DNA of 64,000 nucleotides from Saccharicrinis sp050589685 (lineage in GTDB: Bacteria; Bacteroidota; Bacteroidia; Bacteroidales; Marinilabiliaceae). The stretch covers positions 124,001-188,000 of the forward strand of contig NZ_JBNGOS010000003.1 of the NCBI RefSeq assembly GCF_050589685.1. Direction: 5' to 3'. The notes beneath the pieces are model-generated. The model was not told the origin of the DNA. It ran no database searches and saw only the letters and a program-made list of their open reading frames with translations. The translations under genes were made by a program, and so were the position numbers. This document shows positions 44,607-53,139 of this stretch, one piece after another (position 1 is the stretch's first letter; each line of letters opens with the position of its first letter).

Positions 44607-45227
44607 TTAAAATGTAAGGTGAATTAATTTCTTGGTTTCAAAGAAATCTTCCGAATAATATTCTTTCAACGCTATAACGGACGTGCTTTTCTTAAACGGT
44701 TTTATTTCTTCCTCAAAGTCGCCTCCCTTAAGATACAAGATCCCGTTGGTAACGGCATTTTTGCTTTTATTGCTTATCAAGTGCCTTGTTAACGAAACAA
44801 AACGAGGGAATGCAGTTACAGCCCTACTTACCACAAAATCGTATTTTCCTTTAATATTTTCGGATCGGGCCTGTTGTGCCATTACATTGTTCAACCCAAG
44901 TTCCTGGGCGATAGTTTCAACCACCTTAATTTTTTTGCCAATAGAATCTACCAAATGAAACTCGCAATCAGGAAAGTAAATAGCCAACGGGATGCCGGGA
45001 AAACCGCCACCTGTGCCTACATCGATTATCTTTGTCCCCGGTTTGAATTTTATGTATTTCGCTATTGCCAGCGAATGTAAAACATGACGAATATTCAACT
45101 CATCAATATCCTTGCGTGAAATCACATTGATCTTGTCATTCCACTCGGGATATAGCTCCTCAAGTTTTTGGAACAGTTTTACCTGCTCTTCCGATAATCC
45201 GGCAAAGTATTTTTGAATCAAATCCAT
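44607..45227 (-). CDS. rsmG: 16S rRNA (guanine(527)-N(7))-methyltransferase
   Basis: The 206-residue SAM-dependent enzyme methylates G527 of 16S rRNA. It shows EWNDKINVISRKDIDEL near residue 29 (the N-W-N-x-x-x-N-L motif region), IIDVGTGGGFPGIPLAIYFP near 68 with the SAM loop, VDSIGKKIKVVE near 92 and FVVSRAVTAFP near 130. Length and motif spacing are normal. It lies between rpmH and the sigma factor gene, all on the minus strand. Confidence 0.95.
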   Translation of the reverse strand: MDLIQKYFAGLSEEQVKLFQKLEELYPEWNDKINVISRKDIDELNIRHVLHSLAIAKYIKFKPGTKIIDVGTGGGFPGIPLAIYFPDCEFHLVDSIGKKIKVVETIAQELGLNNVMAQQARSENIKGKYDFVVSRAVTAFPRFVSLTRHLISNKSKNAVTNGILYLKGGDFEEEIKPFKKSTSVIALKEYYSEDFFETKKLIHLTF

Positions 45228-45332
45228 TAATATCCCTTCCTCTTTTCTCCCAATAACAATGCATTATAAATTTTGCTTTAGCTTTATACAAATTACATAC
45301 TTATATGCAGAAAACGTGTAATTTGTATAATG

Positions 45333-45944
45333 CTAATCTAATTTAACGTCGGTATTTTTAAGGGTGTTGAAAAGGAGTTCGCGAGCCCTGAACAACTGCG
45401 CTTTTACTGTTCCCAAAGGTAAATCAAGCTCTTGCGCAATCTCCTCGTACGAAAATTCGTTGAAATAACGCAGCTCAATTAAAGTACGGTATCTTGGCTT
45501 CAGTTTTTTAACAACCGTTCGCATCAATACAGCCTTCTGTTGTTTTATCAAACCTTCTTCCGGATCCGGAGTTTCATCCTTCAAATGTATAGGTGAATCG
45601 TTCTCTTTCTCCTCACTGATGTGCGTTCCATCTATAGAAACAATATTATTGCGTTTCTTACGCAAATAATCGATACAATTGTTGGAAGCGATTTTAAAAA
45701 GCCAAGTACTAAATGCGTAGTTGGGAGAATATTGATGAATGTTTTTAAAAGCTTTTCCAAAAGCCTCAATGGTTAGATCCTCTGCATCACTTTTATTATT
45801 TACCATCTTCAACAACATAAAGTAGATGGCATCGCGATATCTACCCATAAGTTCGGCAAACGCTTTTTGATCGCCCTTCACAGCTAATTGAACGAGTGCA
45901 TAATCGTGTCTAGCCTTTTCTGATAAGTTTGGATTTAAGTCCAT
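45333..45944 (-). CDS. RNA polymerase sigma factor, sigma-70 family, ECF-like
   Basis: The 203-residue protein has sigma region 2 at about 28-95 (ELMGRYRDAIYFMLLKMVNNKSDAEDLTIEAFGKAF: key parts YRDAIYFMLLK and DAEDLTIEAF) and sigma region 4 at about 140-190 (LIELRYFNEFSYEEIAQ, LPLGTVKAQLFRARELL). It lacks regions 1 and 3, as expected for ECF sigma factors. No anti-sigma gene is adjacent, so its stimulus is unknown. Its start overlaps the glycosyltransferase stop by ten bases, so the two are coupled. ECF sigmas of this kind are widespread in Bacteroidota. Confidence 0.92.
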   Translation of the reverse strand: MDLNPNLSEKARHDYALVQLAVKGDQKAFAELMGRYRDAIYFMLLKMVNNKSDAEDLTIEAFGKAFKNIHQYSPNYAFSTWLFKIASNNCIDYLRKKRNNIVSIDGTHISEEKENDSPIHLKDETPDPEEGLIKQQKAVLMRTVVKKLKPRYRTLIELRYFNEFSYEEIAQELDLPLGTVKAQLFRARELLFNTLKNTDVKLD

Positions 45945-47086
45945 TTATATTTTTTTGCTTGTCTTTTTCCACTAAAAAGCAATGTTCCCGTTACTAAGGG
46001 CAGAATAAAATCTAACAATAACCCGCCCCAAGGTAATTCGGTTGTTTCTAATTGCCTGGCTATTTTACTTTGAATAAAAAATTGAACTGCCAATTTAATA
46101 ATTATTACTGCAATTAAAACTACGGCAAAATTAGAAAAAAAAACAGATATTAAAGATATGCCCCAAAATATTTGTCTCGATAAAGCCTCCAAACCAATCA
46201 GCATCTTAGTTTTAAACTTATAGAAATGAGAGGTTGTCAAATGTCTGCTTTTTTGTCGTTTCCACTCCTTTAAGCTAGCTACCGGAACCGATTTGGTTTG
46301 ACTTTGCGGTAATGCAACAACAGCTACATTATCTTTTGTTGCTGCATCTCGTATAAATAAATCATCATCTCCCGACAATACGTGCTGGTGGCTTTTAAAT
46401 CCTTCATGTTTTTGAAAGAGCGACTTTTTATAAGCCATGTTTCTCCCCACCCCCATATACGGAACTCCCTTTAAGGCGAACGATAAATATTGTATCGCAA
46501 TCTGAAAAGTATCGTACCTATGCCAAAGGTTCACAAATCCTTTTTGTTTTTTATATGGGCCATACCCCAGCACAATATCTTTACCGGATGCAAATCCTTC
46601 GGCCATGTTTTTTATCCAATATTTTCCTGCCGGTTCACAATCTGCATCTGTAAATAAAAGATGCTCATACTTTGCCGCTTTCACTCCCAAAGTAACCGCC
46701 AGCTTTTTACCATGATAAAATTTTTTATCATAAGGTATACTCGTAAAATATAAATTATTGTACTTTTCGTTTAATTGAGCCAATACCAACTCCGAATTAT
46801 CCTCAGAAGCATCATTAACAACAATCACCTGAAACGGTGCTGGGTAATCCTGTTCTAATACAGAAGGAAGATGTTGCTTCAGATTTTTAGACTCATTCCT
46901 AGCACAAATTATTACTGAAATAGGTGGATACGAAAAATCATTTTCTTCCGTATAGTTCTTCAAATATTTATCCAATACGTTGTAGAAAAACAAATGGTAA
47001 AATATTTGTATAAAAAAAGCACTTAGCAATACAATAAATACATAAAGCCAAGGGCCATGGGTTGGTATTAAATTTGATAATTCCAC
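45935..47086 (-). CDS. Membrane glycosyltransferase family 2
   Basis: The 383-residue protein has an N-terminal membrane helix (about 14-36), a GT-A domain at about 50-280 (SVIICARNESKNL, VVNDASEDNSE, the DxD site FTDADCEP near 150, GDDDLFIRDA near 250, WKRQKSRH near 282) and two to three C-terminal helices. It should transfer a sugar from a nucleotide donor to a lipid or polysaccharide acceptor in envelope biogenesis. The acceptor is unknown. It overlaps the ECF sigma gene by ten bases; an intergenic stretch of almost 600 bases lies upstream. Confidence 0.87.
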   Translation of the reverse strand: MELSNLIPTHGPWLYVFIVLLSAFFIQIFYHLFFYNVLDKYLKNYTEENDFSYPPISVIICARNESKNLKQHLPSVLEQDYPAPFQVIVVNDASEDNSELVLAQLNEKYNNLYFTSIPYDKKFYHGKKLAVTLGVKAAKYEHLLFTDADCEPAGKYWIKNMAEGFASGKDIVLGYGPYKKQKGFVNLWHRYDTFQIAIQYLSFALKGVPYMGVGRNMAYKKSLFQKHEGFKSHQHVLSGDDDLFIRDAATKDNVAVVALPQSQTKSVPVASLKEWKRQKSRHLTTSHFYKFKTKMLIGLEALSRQIFWGISLISVFFSNFAVVLIAVIIIKLAVQFFIQSKIARQLETTELPWGGLLLDFILPLVTGTLLFSGKRQAKKYKWT

Positions 47087-47654
47087 TTTTCAAATATGTT
47101 TAATTAATAAGACTCTGGCAAGTATAACTCATTTAACTTTGCTTCTATAGCATTACGCATTAAAAAAATAAAAGTTCCCCTTTTTTATAGATTGCGGCCA
47201 TGTAGACAATAATCATTGGGTTCATTTTCTACAATCTCATATTCAACACCTTACCCACCCTAAACCATATTTATGCCACACTTACATTCTAACACTAAAA
47301 ATTACTTAAGATGAGGTGTTGTATTGTGATGCATTGGCTGTTAAACGTAGACTTACACTAATTATAACATAACGCTCTTTTTAATCGAGTCAAAAAAATG
47401 CATCCATCCACTTTTTTTTTGTAAAAAGTAAAATAATTTGGAGGTTTTTTATTCCTGTCCGGACAAGCTTTTTTAAGGTTTTTCCAATTGGCTAAAATGC
47501 CAGGATGTTCGAAATATTTGTCTTGCAGAACAAAGTAAGCCTGCCTATCGGCTAAAAAAAAATTTTCATTCAACCTTTCCTTTCATTTCAATATTGACTG
47601 ACACAAGTGATTTATTTTTATAAAATATACAGGGTGAAGTATATAATGTATTTT
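47087..47654. other. Gene-free intergenic stretch upstream of tgt
   Basis: About 570 bases without a convincing gene. A 71-codon minus-strand frame at 47358-47573 has an ATG but no recognised motif and lies in A/T-rich sequence, so it is not called. I see no tRNA or terminator. Confidence 0.5.
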
Positions 47655-47662
47655 TATATTTG
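47655..47662 (+). promoter_or_regulatory. -7 box for tgt
   Basis: TATATTTG matches TAnnTTTG, 20 bases before the ATG at 47683; no -33 TTG at 19 bp. Confidence 0.5.
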
Positions 47663-47682
47663 CAGCCCCAAATGTAGACCGA

Positions 47683-48813
47683 ATGGATTTTGAATTACAA
47701 GTAACAGACCCCAAAAGCAGAGCACGGACAGGAAAAATAACCACGGACCATGGAGAAATAGAAACGCCTATTTTTATGCCCGTAGGAACTGTGGGAAGCG
47801 TTAAAGGCGTGCACTTTAACGATTTAAAAAAGGATATTGAAGCCCAGATAATCCTCGGCAACACTTACCATTTGTATTTACGCCCGGGATTAGAAATAAT
47901 TGAAAAAGCTGGAGGGCTGCACAAGTTTAATGGTTGGGACCGTCCTATATTAACAGACAGCGGCGGCTATCAGGTATTTTCCTTAAGTGGCAACAGAAAA
48001 CTAAAAGAAGAAGGGGCTGTTTTCAGATCACATATAGATGGATCGAAACATTTATTTACGCCTGAAAACGTGGTTGATACACAAAGAATCATTGGGGCGG
48101 ATATTATAATGGCCTTTGACGAATGTGCACCTGGGGATGCGGATCACAAGTATGCTAAAAACTCTATGGAGCTTACCCACCGCTGGCTGAAAAGAGGAAT
48201 CACTCAATTTGATGCAACGGAAGCGAAATACGGTTATTCTCAAACATTTTTTCCCATAGTACAAGGGGCAGGTTTCAAAGACCTCAGAAAACAGTCGGCC
48301 GAATACATTGCTTCTTTTGAGAGAGCGGGGAATGCCATTGGCGGTCTTTCTGTTGGAGAACCCGCAGAGGTAATGTATGAAATGACGGAAGTGGTTACCG
48401 GCATCCTTCCCGAGGACAAACCTCGCTATTTGATGGGCGTTGGAACTCCGGTGAATATATTGGAATCCATTGCGCTTGGCGTGGACATGTTTGATTGTGT
48501 GATGCCCACACGAAACGGACGAAACGGAATGCTCTTTACTTCGAGAGGTGTGATGAACATGAAAAACGAAAAATGGAAAGATGATTTCTCGCCTATAGAC
48601 CCAGAAGGAACCTCCTTTGTCGACCGTCATTACACCAAAGCTTACCTTCGGCACTTGTTTGTTTCAAAAGAACTTTTGGCCGCACAAATTGGGAGCTTGC
48701 ATAATTTGGCCTTTTATTTGTGGTTGGTGCAGGAAGCACGTAAACATATTCAAGCCGGTGATTTTAGCGAATGGAAAGACAAAATGGTAAAACAGATGTC
48801 GTTAAGACTGTGA
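47683..48813 (+). CDS. tgt: tRNA-guanine transglycosylase (queuine tRNA-ribosyltransferase)
   Basis: Tgt exchanges the wobble guanine of tRNAs with GUN anticodons for the queuosine precursor preQ1. The 376-residue protein has GNTYHLYLRPG near residue 60, the catalytic Asp in LTDSGGYQVFSLS near 90, MAFDECAPG near 142, QGAGFKDLR near 190 and the second catalytic Asp region GVDMFDCVMPTRNGRNG near 265. The zinc cysteines normally C-x-C-x2-C near 300-330 are not obvious in this variant (MNMKNEKWKDD), as is common in Bacteroidota members. It precedes an LptF/LptG gene by 110 bases, a usual pairing. Confidence 0.95.
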   Translation: MDFELQVTDPKSRARTGKITTDHGEIETPIFMPVGTVGSVKGVHFNDLKKDIEAQIILGNTYHLYLRPGLEIIEKAGGLHKFNGWDRPILTDSGGYQVFSLSGNRKLKEEGAVFRSHIDGSKHLFTPENVVDTQRIIGADIIMAFDECAPGDADHKYAKNSMELTHRWLKRGITQFDATEAKYGYSQTFFPIVQGAGFKDLRKQSAEYIASFERAGNAIGGLSVGEPAEVMYEMTEVVTGILPEDKPRYLMGVGTPVNILESIALGVDMFDCVMPTRNGRNGMLFTSRGVMNMKNEKWKDDFSPIDPEGTSFVDRHYTKAYLRHLFVSKELLAAQIGSLHNLAFYLWLVQEARKHIQAGDFSEWKDKMVKQMSLRL

Positions 48814-48923
48814 TCAATCAGCTTCTTAACTTGCGTTAAACCAATATCGAAATAAACCGGAGCAATAGTTTTGTCCGTTATTTTTTTGTTCTTTTGTAAA
48901 CAATTTAAAGTATACCACTTCAA

Positions 48924-50015
48924 ATGAGAGGAGCCATACAAAAGCTTGACAGGTACATCATTAAAAAATTCTTGGGCACCTACTTCTTTGCCATTTTGCT
49001 TATCATCAGTATAGCGGTAGTGTTCGATTTCACCGAAAAAATCGACAACTTTCTCGATAAAGAAGCACCCCTGAACGCTATTATCTTCGATTACTACGCT
49101 AATTTCGTGCCCTATTTTGCCAACCTGTTTACTCCGCTCTTTGTTTTTATCGCGGTAATATTCTTTACCTCAAAGATGGCATACGATACAGAAATAATTG
49201 CCATTTTATCGGGAGGCGTAAGCTTCAGGCGATTGATGTTTCCTTATTTTGTAGGAGCCCTAATAGTGGCCATTTTCTCATTTTTACTGGGCGCATATGT
49301 CATTCCGCCTTCCAATAAAACCAGACTCGAATTTGAGTCCACCTACGTAAAAAACAAAAAAGACACAGGACTAACCGACATCCATTTACAGTTGGAACCC
49401 GGATTATTTGTTTACATGGGAAAGTTTTACGGGTACAGAAACAAAGGAAGTTACTTTAGTGCTGAGCGGTTCGAAGGAACCAGGTTGATTTCGAAGCTTT
49501 CATCACAAAGCATTACTTACAATAAGGACAAAAAAAACTGGACGCTGACCGACTATATTCAAAGAGATTTTATTGACGAAAAACACATAGAAATAACCGA
49601 AGGAAGCAAGATTGATACCGTATTTAACATGACACCATCGGATTTTAAATCGGAACACAATTGGTTTGAGACCATGACCAATACCGAACTTGATACCTAT
49701 ATAGAAGCTCAGACACAGAAAGGTGTCGGCTCGGTTAAACCGTATATTATTGAATATTACAAGCGTTGGGCCAATCCTTTTTCAGCTTTTATTCTTACCT
49801 TGATAGGCGTTTCACTGGCTTCCAGAAAAGTGCGGGGAGGTATTGGATTGCATATTGGAATTGGCTTGGGACTTAGTTTTGGATATATCCTGTTTATGAC
49901 TGTGTCTACCACATTTGCTATTAACGGAAATATGAATCCTCTTATAGCAGTATGGCTTCCGAACCTGGTGTTTGCTCTTATTGGTGTGTATTTGTATAAC
50001 AAAGCGCCTAAATAG
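48924..50015 (+). CDS. LptF/LptG family LPS export permease
   Basis: The 363-residue YjgP/YjgQ-family protein has four to six membrane helices (about 15-40, 60-85, 100-122, then three near 280-360) around a large periplasmic beta-jellyroll (about 125-265). Landmarks are LDRYIIKKFLGTYFFAILL, ILSGGVSFRRLMFPYFVGA and KRWANPFSAFILTLIGVSLA. LptF and LptG form the transmembrane pair of the LptB2FG ABC transporter that extracts LPS from the inner membrane. Only one copy is present here, the other subunit must be elsewhere. It is downstream of tgt in the same orientation. Confidence 0.9.
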   Translation: MRGAIQKLDRYIIKKFLGTYFFAILLIISIAVVFDFTEKIDNFLDKEAPLNAIIFDYYANFVPYFANLFTPLFVFIAVIFFTSKMAYDTEIIAILSGGVSFRRLMFPYFVGALIVAIFSFLLGAYVIPPSNKTRLEFESTYVKNKKDTGLTDIHLQLEPGLFVYMGKFYGYRNKGSYFSAERFEGTRLISKLSSQSITYNKDKKNWTLTDYIQRDFIDEKHIEITEGSKIDTVFNMTPSDFKSEHNWFETMTNTELDTYIEAQTQKGVGSVKPYIIEYYKRWANPFSAFILTLIGVSLASRKVRGGIGLHIGIGLGLSFGYILFMTVSTTFAINGNMNPLIAVWLPNLVFALIGVYLYNKAPK

Positions 50016-50192
50016 CATTAAAAAGAATGCTACTTGGGCAAAAATATCGGTAATATCAGTGCTAGTGCAAAATGATTTTTTCTGCAAGTTTTCGTATCAA
50101 AATAATTTTTGTATTTATGTACCCTGAAATTGCAAGCATATTCTTATTTTTAAGACATTGATTTGTATTAGGTTAATTAAAAATGTTTAACT

Positions 50193-51737
50193 ATGTCATT
50201 GAAAAAACACATCCTTGATCTTCGGAAAAGAAAAGAAAAGGTTGAAATGGGGGGTGGCGAAAAAGCCATCGAGAAACAAGTGGCCATGGGTAAAATGACT
50301 GCCCGCGAGCGTATTCTTGCCATTCTTGACCAGGATTCTTTTACAGAGTACGATCTTTTTGTTGAGCACGAAGCCAAAGACTTCGGGATGGACAAAAAGC
50401 AACTTCATGGTGATGGTGTGATTATCGGAACCGGTACTATTTATGGCGCACCCATTTGCGTGTTCGCCCAGGATTTTACCGTAGCCGGTGGTTCTTTAGG
50501 GCTAATGCACGCCCGTAAAATTACTAAAATCATGGATCACGCTTTAAAGATGCGTGTGCCTTTAATTGGAATTAACGATTCCGGCGGTGCCCGTATTCAG
50601 GAAGGGGTTAACTCTCTTGCCGGGTATGGAGAAATCTTTTACAGAAACACCATTGCCTCCGGTGTCATCCCTCAAATCTCAGTAATTCTTGGGCCTTGTG
50701 CCGGAGGAGCTGTCTATTCACCTGCTTTGACAGACTTTGTGTTTGTGGTAGATAACATTTCTAAAATGTTTATCACAGGTCCGGGTGTGATTAAAACTGT
50801 TCTGGGAGAAGAAATCTCGATGGAAGAACTTGGTGGAGCACGTGTACATGCCGAAACTACCGGTAACGCACACTTCTTTGCCGAAAGCGAACAAGAGTGT
50901 TTCGAACAAATTAAAAAGCTAATCACTTATATCCCTTGGAACAACAGCAAAAAAGCGAAGGAATTTCCTCCAAAAGAACCAGTTTTCAAAGGAAATATCG
51001 AAGACTTGATTCCTTCTGACCCGCGCAATCCATATGATGTACGCGACGTCATTAAAGGAATCGTGGATGACGGTGACTTTTTCGAAATCCAGGAACTTTT
51101 TGCTGCAAACATCGTAATCGGTTTTGGCCGATTGAACGGACAGACTATTGGTTTTGTGGCCAACCAGCCACTTGTGTTGGCTGGGGTATTGGATTGTGAC
51201 AGTTCTGACAAAGCAGCTCGTTTTATCCGTTACTGTGATTCATTTAACATTCCAATCGTTACCCTTGAGGATATGCCAGGTTACCTTCCGGGAGCGGATC
51301 AGGAACATGCAGGTGTTATCCGACATGGTGCAAAAGTACTATATGCTTATTCCGAAGCTACCGTAGCAAAGGTTACCGTTATATTACGTAAAGCCTACGG
51401 AGGTGGTTATATCGCCATGAACTCGCGTCACTTAGGTGCTGACTTTATGTTTGCCTGGCCTACCGCGGAAATTGCTGTAATGGGACCGGAAGGTGCTGCT
51501 AACATTATCTTCAAGAAAGAGATTGAGGGAGCTGAAAACCCGGATGAAATGCGTCAGCTTAAAGTTCAGGAGTACCGAGAGAAATTTGCCAACCCTTATG
51601 TTGCTGCAGCTAAAGGTTACATTGACTCGGTAATTGAGCCTAACGATACACGTAACATTCTTTTACATGCTTTGGAAGTTTCTGAAGGCAAGGACGTTCA
51701 TCATCCTGAGAAAAAACACGGTATCCCTCCATTTTAA
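50193..51737 (+). CDS. Acyl-CoA carboxylase carboxyltransferase subunit (propionyl-CoA carboxylase beta / MmdA-like)
   Basis: The 514-residue carboxyltransferase has the two crotonase-like halves. Features are ERILAILDQDSF, GTIYGAPICVFAQDFTVAGGSLG, GINDSGGARIQEGVNSLAGY, GPCAGGAVYSPALTDFVF, and in the second half GFVANQPLVLAGVLDCDSSDKAARFIR and PGYLPGADQEHAGVIRHGAK with YGGGYIAMNSRHLGADF. These fit propionyl-CoA carboxylase beta and methylmalonyl-CoA decarboxylase alpha alike. The biotin carrier gene follows after 11 bases. Biotin carboxylase (needed for the carboxylase) and the membrane decarboxylase subunit (needed for Na+ pumping) are both absent nearby, so the direction of the reaction cannot be read. 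With MeaB it points to methylmalonyl-CoA/propionate metabolism. Confidence 0.92.
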   Translation: MSLKKHILDLRKRKEKVEMGGGEKAIEKQVAMGKMTARERILAILDQDSFTEYDLFVEHEAKDFGMDKKQLHGDGVIIGTGTIYGAPICVFAQDFTVAGGSLGLMHARKITKIMDHALKMRVPLIGINDSGGARIQEGVNSLAGYGEIFYRNTIASGVIPQISVILGPCAGGAVYSPALTDFVFVVDNISKMFITGPGVIKTVLGEEISMEELGGARVHAETTGNAHFFAESEQECFEQIKKLITYIPWNNSKKAKEFPPKEPVFKGNIEDLIPSDPRNPYDVRDVIKGIVDDGDFFEIQELFAANIVIGFGRLNGQTIGFVANQPLVLAGVLDCDSSDKAARFIRYCDSFNIPIVTLEDMPGYLPGADQEHAGVIRHGAKVLYAYSEATVAKVTVILRKAYGGGYIAMNSRHLGADFMFAWPTAEIAVMGPEGAANIIFKKEIEGAENPDEMRQLKVQEYREKFANPYVAAAKGYIDSVIEPNDTRNILLHALEVSEGKDVHHPEKKHGIPPF

Positions 51738-51748
51738 ATCGACTAATA

Positions 51749-52069
51749 ATGAGTAACAAAAAAGAATTGGTTGGCTTTAGGGTACATACCATGGAGTACC
51801 AAACAAAGGTTACTAAAAAGTATACCGATAGAAAACCTTGGCAGGCTCCGGATCCTTGTGAGATCCGCTCTCACATCCCAGGAACGGTAATTAAGTTTAA
51901 CGTGAAAGTTGGCGATGTAGTTAAAGAGGGAGATTCCATAATGGTGCTGGAAGCCATGAAAATGCTAAATCAGATTACGATGCCGTTCGACGGTAAGATC
52001 AAGGAGATTTGCGTTAAGAAAGGTGATAAAATTCCTAAAAATGAATTGATGATACTTATTGAAGTATAA
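51749..52069 (+). CDS. Biotin carboxyl carrier protein of an acyl-CoA carboxylase
   Basis: The 106-residue protein has a short N-terminal region (1-35) and a biotinyl domain with the canonical biotinylation site LEAMKML, biotin on Lys71 (AAA at 51959-51961). It carries the carboxyl group between biotin carboxylase and the carboxyltransferase encoded just upstream. There are no Pro/Ala-rich linker repeats typical of AccB; the N-terminus is instead polar (KKELVGFRV). It is followed by a strong terminator, so the operon has two genes. Confidence 0.93.
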   Translation: MSNKKELVGFRVHTMEYQTKVTKKYTDRKPWQAPDPCEIRSHIPGTVIKFNVKVGDVVKEGDSIMVLEAMKMLNQITMPFDGKIKEICVKKGDKIPKNELMILIEV

Positions 52070-52092
52070 ACATCGATTTAAGAAATCATATT

Positions 52093-52122
52093 AAAGCCCT
52101 GGAGAAAACCGGGGCTTTTTTT
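52093..52122. terminator. Terminator after the biotin carrier gene
   Basis: AAAGCCCTGG pairs with CCGGGGCTTT (one wobble) with a short loop, followed by a T run. It abuts the stop codon of the convergent ispE. Confidence 0.8.
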
Positions 52123-52933
52123 ATAATATTTCGGCCCAAGAAAAACAATTAGCAAATTCAATATCAGGCTCCTCCTTAAATAATCCAAAAACAGCCGCAC
52201 CACTTCCTGTCATCGAAGCATAAACCGCTCCTTTGGTATACATCTTTTCCTTTACATCCTCAATTTCAGGATAATTTGGGAAAACAGCAGTTTCAAAGTC
52301 GTTTTTTATAATACCTTTCCAGTTTTCAACAGGTAACCTTAATTGATCTTGAAAATCTATTTCGGGCAGTCTTGGCGTAATTCCGCGATAAGCCACAGGT
52401 GTTGAGACATGGATATCGGGTTTAACCAACAGCAAATGGTATCCTTTTAGGTCAATATTACATGGAGATAGTACATCACCAATGCCGGTTGCCGTATGTG
52501 GTGTATTATATATAAAAAAAGCACAATCGGCTCCAAGTTCTGCCGAATACTCTAGCAACTTCCGTTCTCTAATTCCCAAATCAAACATCTGGTTTAAAGC
52601 TTTTAGGGTGAAAGCAGCATCTGCCGATCCCCCACCCAAACCTGCTCCAAAAGGAATAACCTTATGCAAATGCATCTTAACCGGTGGTATTTCATAGTCT
52701 TTTTTCAAAAGCATTAACGCTTTTACGCAGAGATTATCTTCCGGATCAGCATCTACATCAATACCACTGTAACTCCAAACAAAATCCTCCTTGCCATTTT
52801 TATTCTCTATAATTTCCAGCACATCCTTCAGTTGCGTTGGATAAAATAAAGTTTCGATATTATGGTAGCCATCCGGTCTTTTTTGGGTTACATATAAACC
52901 TATATTAATTTTTGCGTTGGGGAAACAAATCAT
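52121..52933 (-). CDS. ispE: 4-diphosphocytidyl-2-C-methyl-D-erythritol kinase
   Basis: The 270-residue GHMP kinase phosphorylates CDP-methylerythritol in the MEP isoprenoid pathway. It starts with CFPNAKINIGLYVTQKRPDGYHN, has the GHMP ATP motif IPFGAGLGGGSADAAFTLKAL near residue 88, GADCAFFI near 132 and the C-terminal MTGSGAAVFGLF near 240. Its length is normal. It lies opposite the biotin carrier gene and divergent from dnaB. Presence shows that the organism makes isoprenoids by the MEP route. Confidence 0.95.
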   Translation of the reverse strand: MICFPNAKINIGLYVTQKRPDGYHNIETLFYPTQLKDVLEIIENKNGKEDFVWSYSGIDVDADPEDNLCVKALMLLKKDYEIPPVKMHLHKVIPFGAGLGGGSADAAFTLKALNQMFDLGIRERKLLEYSAELGADCAFFIYNTPHTATGIGDVLSPCNIDLKGYHLLLVKPDIHVSTPVAYRGITPRLPEIDFQDQLRLPVENWKGIIKNDFETAVFPNYPEIEDVKEKMYTKGAVYASMTGSGAAVFGLFKEEPDIEFANCFSWAEIL

Positions 52934-53078
52934 AATGCATCTTAAAAAAGTTGACCAAAGATATATAAAGTATCAAGATTAAAAATCAATTATAAACAAG
53001 CAAAATCATCGGGTAAAAATTATTAGGCTGATTTAAATCTAATTACACAATTACTTAAAAACATTTTGACAAGCGGTA

Positions 53079-53108
53079 TTGATGACTAAATTTTGTTGAT
53101 TAACTTTG
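53079..53108 (+). promoter_or_regulatory. Full Bacteroidota promoter for dnaB
   Basis: TTG at 53079-53081, a 19-bp spacer and TAACTTTG at 53101-53108 match TTG-N19-TAnnTTTG exactly; the ATG is 31 bases downstream. Confidence 0.75.
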
Positions 53109-53139
53109 TGACCCGTTTGCAGAAATTACGAATCAGGTT

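Noticed and set aside
47358..47573. 71-codon minus-strand open frame upstream of tgt
   Set aside because: No motif, A/T-rich context, no promoter or coupling to a neighbour; not strong enough for a gene call.
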